Source of the DNA: Helianthus annuus
Taxonomy: Eukaryota; Streptophyta; Magnoliopsida; Asterales; Asteraceae
Reading direction: 5' to 3'
Length of the DNA: 64,000 bases
Assembly: GCF_002127325.2 (NCBI RefSeq)
Contig: NC_035435.2
Span: forward strand, 114,139,235 to 114,203,234
The translations under genes and the position numbers were made by a program. This document shows positions 12,392 through 20,828 of the stretch, in pieces (positions within the stretch are counted from its first letter, which is position 1; each line of letters opens with the position of its first letter). The notes beneath the pieces were generated by a model. The model searched no databases, was not told where the DNA came from, and saw only the letters and a list, made by a program, of their open reading frames with translations.

Positions 12392-13141
12392 TCTTACCAA
12401 GACGTAACTGACAGAAGCTAAACAAAACAAAATACCAGTCTGATATGTATAGGGTAAACAAATAAAAAAACGAAATGAACCACCACTGAAATCGGTTACC
12501 CATACCATAAAAAATGGAATATGGCTATACCCCCACTATCAAGAAGTAATTGAGGTGATTACCCACATTCCACATATCGTGGTATGGTGGTTATTTTTTA
12601 TTAGATATTATAAATTACTATAGTTTGTTAAAAATAAAGGTAACCAACTTTGTAAAATGTCTCAACTAAGAAATACAAACTATTTTTTATCTCTAAAGTA
12701 AATAAACTTCAATTTAGTGTTTCAATAGTGTGTAATTAGCAGATAATCAAGTTATTCTTTTTAATTCTATTAATTCTTATGTAGTTATTATATATATATA
12801 TATATATTACGTGGATTTCATATAAATCAAAACTTAATTTTAAACTTCCAAGTGTGACATTTCAACCATCAACCTTATTTTTAAACCTGGTCAAGCATGA
12901 ACCTTTCGTTGACCAACAACAATTTACAATTATTTTCTCTTATTTTATAATTTGTTTGTAAACTGATCTAGGTTTTGATTTTACACTTGTATGAAACAAC
13001 AACTGACCAAATACTAAAAAACAATAATAAACCACATATAATGTATAATCAATTCATTGCAAATAGAATGCACGACTAAGAAAACGAAATAAGGTAACAA
13101 ACGGTAACGTGAAAATAAAAAAAACAAAACACGTAATAGAA
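12392..13141. other. AT-rich intergenic region with a (TA)n run
   Basis: No gene is seen. A dinucleotide (TA)n tract lies at about 12788-12808. The segment lies between the small gene C and the 3' end of the F-box gene, both on the minus strand. Confidence 0.6.
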
Positions 13142-14266
13142 CTACATATTTGGTAACACCAGAGTTTCCGTAAATACCGCGCCTGCCAACATCGAATAGG
13201 AACCTAACACAGGATAGTAACAATCTTCGCCACTTAAAGTTATGTCTAGTTCATTAACGTCTCCATAATCGTCTACGACAAGAAACTTGCCAGTACTAAT
13301 CACGTATGTAATCGTGCAACCTAAAAGAATCGGCCGAATTGGAGGAAAAACCCAGACTTTAATCCAACTGTCACCGTCCAACCTCCACAAATCTACTGAC
13401 CAAAAAGGCATCCCGTGAGTAAGAAATATGTGCAGATTGTTATGTATAAGCAATAAATGCCCTTCCAAGTCATCACGTGGAACCTTTGGATAGCGTATCT
13501 TATTAAATTTTTCCAACTTCACATCAAAACCAAGTAGCATACTTCCCGAGTGAAAACGATTTTTGATGAAGTCAACCGTAAAATAAACAACACCTTTGCA
13601 GAAAGTTCCGTTAGACCATTTAAGCTTCCTTTTGAAATACTTTTGTTCGTCAAGAAAACCTACTTTCCGCCACAACTGACGCCTCAATGAATATATATAA
13701 AGCCACATTTTACCACCAAAACGCTTTAAATGTAAAAGCATGTACCCCTTCGAAGAATCTACATAAAAACCAACAGCATCCAGTCGTGGGTTGCATAAAC
13801 CACGAATTTTTGAGTTAGCCACCATGTTATACACCTGTGTTAGCGGGTTCCAAATAACCATCTCACCAGTATCGCACAAACAAATACATAATAATCCTTC
13901 AAAACTCGCAAGAATCCGTACAAGACACGAAGAGCGTTCGAATGGAAGTGAAAGTACAATTTTTGAGGAACGACTTAAATGGTCAAAAACAACAGGATAA
14001 ACGTAACCCGATAACGATCCGATTAATATGAACTTTTGGTCGTAGGTAGTCGATATGTGGCGACAATGCATGATAGCAAATTGTTGCGTCGATAGTAAAG
14101 AAAGCCATTCCCTGCACACACACCTACACTGACCCACACACCTTGCCGGAAGCCTGACTAATATATGAGACACAAGTATGTCAATACCAATATCGTCGAT
14201 GCACGTCCTACTTTGTGCATGGCGTCTCATATGTAATTTCTTTCTAACTGGATGCAGACAATCCAT
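13142..14266 (-). CDS. F-box protein with F-box-associated (FBA-type) domain, 374 aa
   Basis: This is a single-exon frame with ATG at 14266. An F-box-like segment covers about residues 22-65 (DIGIDILVSHILVRLPARC, then CRCVCREWLSLL), the part that would bind SKP1 in an SCF ubiquitin ligase. Downstream, FEGLLCICL and VIWNPLTQ match the start of the F-box-associated interaction domain typical of large plant families, and the rest is beta-strand-rich. The length is usual for this class. Plant F-box genes of this type turn over rapidly, are often intronless and are often picked up by transposons. The gene shares strand with the Helitron genes to its left and with the small genes around it. No internal stop is seen. 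The target is unknown. Confidence 0.8.
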   Translation of the reverse strand: MDCLHPVRKKLHMRRHAQSRTCIDDIGIDILVSHILVRLPARCVGQCRCVCREWLSLLSTQQFAIMHCRHISTTYDQKFILIGSLSGYVYPVVFDHLSRSSKIVLSLPFERSSCLVRILASFEGLLCICLCDTGEMVIWNPLTQVYNMVANSKIRGLCNPRLDAVGFYVDSSKGYMLLHLKRFGGKMWLYIYSLRRQLWRKVGFLDEQKYFKRKLKWSNGTFCKGVVYFTVDFIKNRFHSGSMLLGFDVKLEKFNKIRYPKVPRDDLEGHLLLIHNNLHIFLTHGMPFWSVDLWRLDGDSWIKVWVFPPIRPILLGCTITYVISTGKFLVVDDYGDVNELDITLSGEDCYYPVLGSYSMLAGAVFTETLVLPNM

Positions 14267-15087
14267 GAGAAGTATTCACTGCACTTAATACAAATCAAAT
14301 AGTGAGTGGAATTATAAATATAGGGGAATGGAATTATAATGGGGAGTGGAATTATAAATACAGAAGTTATTTAACTGTTTGAATTGCCAAATTTAAAAAA
14401 AAAAACTAATCCTTGTTTTGTAACTTCTTAAGTTGCATTGGAGAAGTTATACTAACTGGCCATAAAGAATTGAGCGTAGACATTTGATACGACTGGTTGA
14501 TTTTGCAATAAGGGGCTTTAAACGACAAGAGCCTTGCTAAGCTATAATGTAAGTATACGAAAACCACATATTTTATCAAATGGACTGCATATTCTATTTA
14601 GGCATCATTGTGACCAGGCTAGCGGGGACCAACATTGAATTTTAACTGATATTTCTGAATGGGTTTCTACTTTTCACAATTGTTTTAAATAGAGGTTACA
14701 CTTTACCATAAAATATTATGGGTTTCTACTTTTCACAATTGTTTTAAATATGTATATCAGTATCGAAATGTTTTTTACTGGATTAAAAGGCATTTTTTAA
14801 TCAAAACAACGTACTTTTGATTGGGTTTTCGGGTAACGTTACACGTCTACCATCAACGTATACAGTTCCCCCTTTTATAATATCTTAAACATCAATGATT
14901 TTTGTATACTAAAAATAACACACACAAATATCACATTGCAACGTAATATAAATCCAAATGAAAGATAATACCATAGTTTACATAGAAGACGAAAACACAC
15001 AATACAAAAATCAAATACCTTAACATTACTAAACTCTATTGAGAAACATAGTCCAAAAGAAATAAAAACATAAGGTAAATGGAAAAC
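14267..15087. other. AT-rich intergenic region
   Basis: No gene is seen. It contains copy 2 (14335-14440) of the short dispersed repeat at 8870-8970, and a 28-bp direct repeat (ATGGGTTTCTACTTTTCACA at 14656 and again near 14717). Confidence 0.5.
14335..14440. repeat. Short dispersed repeat, copy 2
   Basis: Same ordered motifs as 8870-8970: GGGGAGTGGAA, AGAAGTTA, A run and TGTAACTTCTT. It lies just upstream of the F-box gene start codon (14266, minus strand), so it may sit in that gene's promoter. Confidence 0.5.
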
Positions 15088-15830
15088 CTAATCATAATTG
15101 CTTCTAAAAAGACGGTAGCACTCGCCACAAAACGGCATCATTAGAGGCAAATTAACATAAATTTGGCACCCCATACAGGCTTGACCAGCACCAGCAGCAC
15201 CGTCATCACCCTCACCGTGACCCCCATTTTCTTCAGCCCCAACATTCTCTACAGCCCCGACATTCTCTACAGCCCCAACATTCTCTTCAGCCCCAACATT
15301 CTCTACACCCCCACCATTCTCTACAGTCCCAACATTCTCTTCAGCCCCAACATTCTCTACACCCCCACCATTCTCTACAGTCCCAACATTCTCTTCAGCC
15401 CCCACATTCTCTTCAGCTGCGACATGGTCTTCAGTAATCTCATTAACATTACTTTCACCTTCCATGTTATCATCCCTTACCCCTTGTACCATCATCTTTG
15501 CATGCTTCTTCCCTCTCAAATGAGCGTCAAGTTGCATAGAACTTGTACAAAAAATATTGCACAAACCACAATGAAAATCGATGAAAGGAAACGTAGCTTT
15601 GTCTACCTGTCACATCAAAATATGAATGAAACGTTATATTATGTACGAATGAAATATAAAATGAAAGATTTTAAAAATAGATGTACCCTGTCAAGATGTT
15701 TGCGTGAAGATACATGGACATTGTATTGGTGCATGTCAAGGCATATTATATTACAAAGAGGGCAACCTACGAGATCATCTTCGTTGGCACCGTTTGCTAG
15801 TAAATTGTGTAACTTGGTGTACATTGACAT
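15088..15830 (-). CDS. U1-type C2H2 zinc-finger protein with pentapeptide repeat, about 220 aa
   Basis: Exons 15830-15687 and 15606-15088 join in frame through an 80-bp GT-AG intron. Exon 1 carries one finger (CPLC...HVSSRKH) and exon 2 another (CGLC...HLRGKKH). Both have the C-x2-C-x12-H-x5-H spacing of U1-type or JAZ-type fingers, which bind double-stranded RNA or nucleic acid in known members. After the second finger is an acidic block of about 75 residues made of five-residue units such as ENVGA, EENVG and VENGG. A Cys-rich tail (CMGC...CGEC, then YRLFRSNYD) may form a third zinc site. The start is the first ATG in frame, 40 bases after an in-frame stop region. Function is unknown. The neighbours are the F-box gene and the W-x-W-D genes on the same strand. 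Confidence 0.7.
15225..15420 (-). repeat. Coding minisatellite (15-bp units in longer higher-order units)
   Basis: The unit ACATTCTCTACAGCC and variants are repeated about a dozen times on the plus strand. They encode the pentapeptide repeat of the zinc-finger protein on the minus strand. A higher-order unit of about 60 bp (GGGVENVGAEENVGTVEN) occurs twice, showing recent unequal exchange or slippage. Confidence 0.85.
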
Positions 15831-15894
15831 TGAGGTTGAAATTTTTTAGATGATGAAAGATATATAAAACAATAGAATAGGGTATAGTTATGTA

Positions 15895-16021
15895 GGTTAT
15901 GAAGAGAGATTGTGGGAAGGTGGGTAGGTTATGACGAAAGTTTGTGGGGAGATGGGTAGGTTATGAGGAGAGATTATAGGAGGTGGCTAAGTTATGAGAA
16001 GAGATTATGAACAGGTGGGTA
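15895..16021. repeat. Four tandem repeats of 31-32 bp
   Basis: Units beginning GGTTATGA or AGTTATGA and ending GGTGGGTA or similar start at about 15895, 15927, 15958 and 15990. They lie directly upstream of the zinc-finger gene start (15830, minus strand), so they are in its promoter or 5' UTR. Confidence 0.75.
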
Positions 16022-16093
16022 ATGTTGATAGAGAAGAAGGTATAAATTTTGAAATCTAAATCTTTTGAAAATCGATAAAATAAAAAGTGGAAA

Positions 16094-16225
16094 AATAATG
16101 GTATGTTTTTTGCTCCACATTTTAAATTCCACTAATTTATAATTTAATGTTTTATATTTTTAAACTAACCACTATTTTTAATTTTCGAAGAGTGTACAAA
16201 TAATGGTATGTTTTTTGCTCCACAT
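16094..16225. repeat. 27-bp direct repeat, 105 bp apart
   Basis: The 27-base string starting AATAATGGTATG and ending GCTCCACAT occurs at 16094 and at 16199. The rest of 16022-16700 is AT-rich with no gene seen. Confidence 0.7.
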
Positions 16226-16700
16226 GTTCAGATAATATATAGTGTTTCAAATTAATCATGCCTGTGTGTATTCATCTAGAATGAAACCATATCATATTTG
16301 CCAAAACTCTTAAAAACTAAAAGTATGAGAAGTATTGTTAACAATTTATGAAGCATAACCAATAACTTAGATTATATGGATTGTCACGTGGCTGAAACAT
16401 TTGATGTAACTGACGTGATATTGAATGTAAAAACTCTGTATTTATATACCGAACATGACAACACCAAGTATATCAGTAGAAATAAAATCGGGTTGTTTTT
16501 ACCATTATCTTCATTTTGATACAACCCACATAACTCCACACATGACATTATTTGATGCGTTTGAGAACCGAAACTAAATAGACATAAACCAAAACTTATA
16601 AATTGACATAATCCACAAATTAGAATGAAAGAAAACCCACTAAAGATGCACGGACAAACATAGTAAACAAAACACGAAAAAACAAAAAAAAACAATAAAT

Positions 16701-17429
16701 TCAAATACGAACAACCCGAGAGCGACTGTGAATTTTAACTGTTGGAATCTTCAAATTCTTATGGAAAGTTTCTAGCGAATCAGCAGTATCATCAAATACA
16801 CCTTCAGGATCAGCATACTCATCATCATACGGAGTAGAAACCTCATTCCCATCAACATTGCTAGTCATATCATAAAAATCAATTTCTTCTTTAGAGCTGC
16901 TAGTTTCTACAACATCATCCCATTTCCATTCTAGCAAGTCTCTTTCTCGTTCTCGCTGCTTTTCAAACTCTTGCATCTAAATAACCGAAATAGGTTGAAT
17001 GTAGCAGTGCTAATACTCTAACAGGAGAAATAATTATGTATTCATCGTGTATTACCTCGGCACTGAACTCACGAGCTAAATGTGATTTGAAAGGACTAAA
17101 TGGACCGAATGAAATAATCCCTACACTGTCACTACATGACTGAAATTAAAAAGAATAAAATTTTAAATTAATTTGACGATAATAAGTAAAAACTGATAAG
17201 ATAATTGAAATAAACCTTTGCTAGTTCATTTGGCTGGGGGATCAACTTCTGTTCCACGTCCTCAAAGACAGAGATAGCTTTGACAACCTAAAAGACAGAA
17301 TTAGTAATGGTAGACCCAAACTATTTCATGTAAATAGACAAGACAAACATTAAAGTAAAAGCAAGATAAGTATTAGATGCATATTACATTGACAGATCGA
17401 TCACTTGTTTTATTTGAGTTTTCGTCCAT
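16701..17429 (-). CDS. Unrecognised small acidic protein, W-x-W-D family, copy A (157 aa, 4 exons)
   Basis: Exons 17429-17388 (14 codons), 17287-17216 (24), 17139-17056 (28) and 16976-16701 (91 plus stop) are all phase 0 with clean GT-AG introns of 76-100 bp. Exon 1 reads MDENSNKTSDRSVN. Exon 3 holds a small hydrophobic motif (GIISFGPFSPFKSH). Exon 4 has an Arg/Glu-rich helix (EKQRERERDLLEW) leading into WKWDDVVETSSS, an acidic stretch with DDEYADPEG and DDTADS, and a basic end (KIHSRSRVVRI). The core motif is shared with the copies at 11883-12391 and 18681-19358. This copy is intact and the longest. It has no signal peptide or membrane segment. I do not recognise the family. A nuclear role is a guess from composition. 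Confidence 0.65.
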
Positions 17430-17500
17430 ACTTTTAATCGAAAGTATTATTAATTTTTTGGGTTGTGAAGGGGATCCCTATTATATAGGCTGAAAGACAA

Positions 17501-17722
17501 ACTGCTTGTAGGAAATTGCAATCAAAGCATATATTGAGTTGTAAACTACCCTGTAGTTAGTGGAGTCATGGGTTGGTTTATCGGTTATCTTAAGAAAATA
17601 ACTGCTTGCAGGGAACAGTAATCAAAACATAACTTATGTTATCAACTACCCTATAGTTAGCGAAGTCATGGGGTTAGTGGAGTGATGGGTTTGTTAGTCG
17701 GTTATATTACAAGAAAATAAAA
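17501..17722. repeat. Tandem duplication, unit about 100 bp
   Basis: ACTGCTTG begins each unit (17501 and 17601), followed by matching CAATCAAA, AACTACCCT and GTTAGTGGAGTCATGGG segments, with a second GTTAGTGGAGTGATGGG in unit 2. It lies immediately upstream of copy A of the W-x-W-D genes, so it may be in the promoter region. Confidence 0.7.
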
Positions 17723-18680
17723 ATGTTTACCAAAACAGCCAATGACTTTCTTTGTAAAGACCAAGTCAACCCAAATTAGACATTTGGGCCAAAACTGCCA
17801 GATCAAAGGTCTACATTTGGTTTTTTTTTTTTTTTATTTTAACAACTCAAAATATAACAAAGGGCTAGTAATACACTGGAAGTCCCCAATGGGCCAGTAA
17901 CAAACAAACTGGTAATATATTAGATAGCATAAGCTTAAAACTTTTGGAAGCTAGGTTGCATATTCTCAGTTCTTTAAACTGTGATGGAAGGGTGTTAAAC
18001 TAATAACATTTTTTTTACAATTTGCTATTTTTTTGTGTAATTTGACTATTTTATTTCTTCTGTTGTAATTTCCAATAGAACAAATGGCTAGTATAGCTGA
18101 TATCTATTCAATATAACCTAGGAAAACTTTATTTAAAGAAACACAACAATTAAAGATGTATGCAATATTAAGTACATGAATACTTGGTCAAACATAAATG
18201 TTATCCAAAAGATTGTACAGTAGTATATAATAGATAATATAATCTAATTGCTTACAACAGTTAAAACACGAGCCGAATTCTGATCCATTGCATAGCAATC
18301 TGATTGTGATCCCATTAATTAGTTGACTCAAGCTTTTAAATACCAAATTACGATAACATAATTACTTTTTACTCAATCAAATAGAAGGAATCCTCCACAT
18401 AATGTAAACAAATGCCAGTATATCGAAATAACACCTTCCTATATAGAACAAAGGTTAGTGTTACAAAGTCAATCCAATAAATGTTAAACGGATTAACCGA
18501 ATTAGACAAAAGTGCTAAAACAGAAGTTAACTTAAAACGGGTTGAACCTTTAAAAGAGGCATTTCATTCAATACAATAAAAGATACAGCCACATGGTCCA
18601 CCTTAGAAAAGGAAAAACACAAAAACAACAACGTACAATTTCTAACACCACTACAAGACCCATTAAAAACATTTCTGTTT
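17723..18680. other. Intergenic region, no gene seen
   Basis: AT-rich sequence with a T run of about 15 at 17821-17835. It lies between copies A and B of the W-x-W-D family and may hold a 3' UTR for copy B. I see no further structure. Confidence 0.5.
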
Positions 18681-19358
18681 CTACCCAACAACTTTTGATT
18701 CAACAACAAAAGCATGCTTAGCTCTTTTTATCACAGGTGTAACATCCTCTTCTTCATCTTCGGTTTCACTATCAATTTGTATCACTTCATCCCACTTCCA
18801 AGTCTTTAAAGCATTTGCCCTTTTGTCGAATCTCTTAAACTTGCTAACCTAAAAAACATTCAAGTAATGAAAATAATAGAATATTAATACGTGTACAAAA
18901 GTAAATTTAGTATAATGTATATACTTTTGCCAATTCATAGAAAGATTCACAGATGCTTGCTTGCTAGCTATCCTCGATACTGGATGGAATGTCTTTGTGA
19001 CCACCATTCGATGCCTCAAACTCCACGTCATCAATTTCCTGTTTTTTAGACAATAATATATCACTTGAATGATAAATTATAACAATAAAATCATAGGTAT
19101 AAAAAAGCTATTAAATTGATTATAAAACTCCTACTTACCTTATCCGATTCATTTGTAGGTTTACACACGATTGGGCTAAGGAAGGAGTTGTCCATTGATG
19201 CAACCTGAAAGAAACAAAAAAGTGGAGTTTACAACCAGCCGAAATAAACAGGTATGTCTGAAGCTTACTTTAACAGCTTTATCCATTGTTGCATCTTCAA
19301 TCTGCTGCTCCATGTTCAGCAACAAAAACCCAGGATGCTGCTCCATGTTCAGCGACAT
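18681..19358 (-). pseudogene. W-x-W-D family, copy B, with a premature stop (four exons)
   Basis: Exons 19358-19269 (30 codons), 19204-19139 (22), 19038-18925 (38) and 18848-18681 (55 plus stop) are all phase 0 and all flanked by GT-AG. Exon 4 has FDKRANALKTWKWDEVIQID followed by an acidic run (ETEDEEEDV) and ends at TAG. The end of exon 3 (ESFYELAK) parallels the end of exon 2 in copy A (QPNELAK). Exon 3 has an in-frame TAG at 18966-18964, 14 codons before its donor, so the full product cannot be made unless that part is skipped. Exon 1 contains a short internal duplication (LNMEQHPGFLL, then LNMEQQ). The splice sites are otherwise intact, which suggests a recent loss or an alternative transcript. 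Confidence 0.55.
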
Positions 19359-19852
19359 AAACCCAGCGACAGAAGGTAAAGAAATAAAGCAGGATGTACT
19401 ATTCATCGGCAAGGTTTCAATATTTATAAGCACATGTATAACTGCAACGGAGCTAAAATATAGGAAGGTGGAGAACATGGCCATTTTTTTAGGAAAAATA
19501 AAAACCATTAATAACAGAGGTTTCGGAGGTAACTTCCAGCTAAACAAAACTGTGATTTCCTGAACATAACTTCCACATTTATCGTGGCTTTAGTTATTTT
19601 GAAAATCCTCCACATTTATCGGTTGCAGGTAGATAATGGGGCAGAAATAATGGAGCAAAACCACCAGATCATGGACCAGAAATATATGGAACGAAACCAC
19701 CACCGGAAACTACCAGGTAACTTCTCTGAACCGCCGGTGGTAGCGGTTATTTATGCTAGTTTAAACGGACAGGATTTAATCTCAGCAAGTTTAAACGGCC
19801 AGGATCGATTTCAAAAACGGTTAGACTTAATGGGTTTAATATATATATATAT
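19359..19852. other. Intergenic region, no gene seen
   Basis: Short open frames here have no recognisable content. The segment around 19570-19780 has short direct repeats (CTCCACATTTATCG near 19605 resembling CTTCCACATTTATCG near 19570, and GTTTAAACGG twice). Confidence 0.5.
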
Positions 19853-20453
19853 AATTCAAACAACATACTATATGTCTATATTGCAAATAACAATAAGAGA
19901 AAAATGTAACATGCATCCTTCATGTAAGGCACAAAATCAATCTAAGCATCTTTTGCAAAAACGAAAACTTGTGTTTCTTTGGTTTGAAAAGCGCTACACT
20001 TCAAGTGTTTGGAGCTAACACCGATAGTCTGACACTCATATGACTATATTATCCTTATTTCCTATTTGTTTGGGTCCCTATGCATGGTTTATGATTGGTT
20101 TTTCTCTACATCCCTAAGCTTAAAATAATTTTTTACCCGCCAAATACAAATGCAAGTCTTTCAATTTGCATCCTTATGGTTTATAATCTGGTTTTTTCGG
20201 GTACTCACCTTCCACAAATAACCCATACATTCTCTTTGGACAAGAAAAATCAAGAACAAAAGTATTTGAGCCAACGAGCAAGCTACCTTTAGCTTGAACT
20301 CAGCTTTAGTGTTTATACTAGCGTACCAACTCGAGCGAAATAAAGCATCAGGTCAAGCTAAGCTAAATTACGAGCGAGTTTTTACCATGCTAATCATGAG
20401 CAAGTTGAAAAGCAGTCAGACTAATAATAGTTATAAACCCCATTAGTGCTATT
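19853..20453. repeat. Dispersed repeat of about 590 bp, copy A (copy B at 39899-40474)
   Basis: Starts AATTCAAACAACATACTATA and ends CCCCATTAGTGCTATT, in the same orientation as copy B about 20 kb away. Similarity is high, with scattered substitutions. Copy A has roughly 29 extra bases near its right end. No open frame, TG...CA ends, PBS or clear target duplication was found, so the class is unknown. Confidence 0.75.
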
Positions 20454-20513
20454 TTTTTTAACGGACTTGAACCCAGGACCTCCAAGAGAAGCAAATCGGG
20501 TTAGTAGTTAGTA
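20454..20513 (-). other. tRNA-like B-box segment, fragment of a possible SINE
   Basis: On the minus strand GGTTCAAGTCC resembles a pol III B box (consensus GGTTCGANTCC), followed shortly by an A run. The A-box half would lie across the LTR inserted at 20514. Too short to be sure. Confidence 0.25.
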
Positions 20514-20828
20514 TGTTAGTGTCAGAACTCAATAATCAAACACTTTTATTATGATGAATCAAATACAAAGACAGGATGAATCTGTCAACACAGATTAACA
20601 ATCAAAGCAAAGAACAAAGATCTCCAGCTGGATGATCTAATACAAGAGAAAGTAAACAACCCTAGACTCACGAATGAACTTGTGAGGATAGGGTAACTCA
20701 ACAGAGAGTAGTGAATGATGAGCAAGAGAAGATGAAATGCTCGAATGAATATGCTCCTCGAATCTTCTGCCCAATATAAGGGTTCTAAGCCCTAAACACC
20801 AGCTAGTGCACAGCTGTCATAAACGGCT

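Noticed and set aside
15163..15849. Plus-strand frame of 228 codons opposite the zinc-finger gene
   Set aside because: It is the complement of the coding minisatellite and finger exons; the minus frame has two conserved fingers and a spliceable intron.
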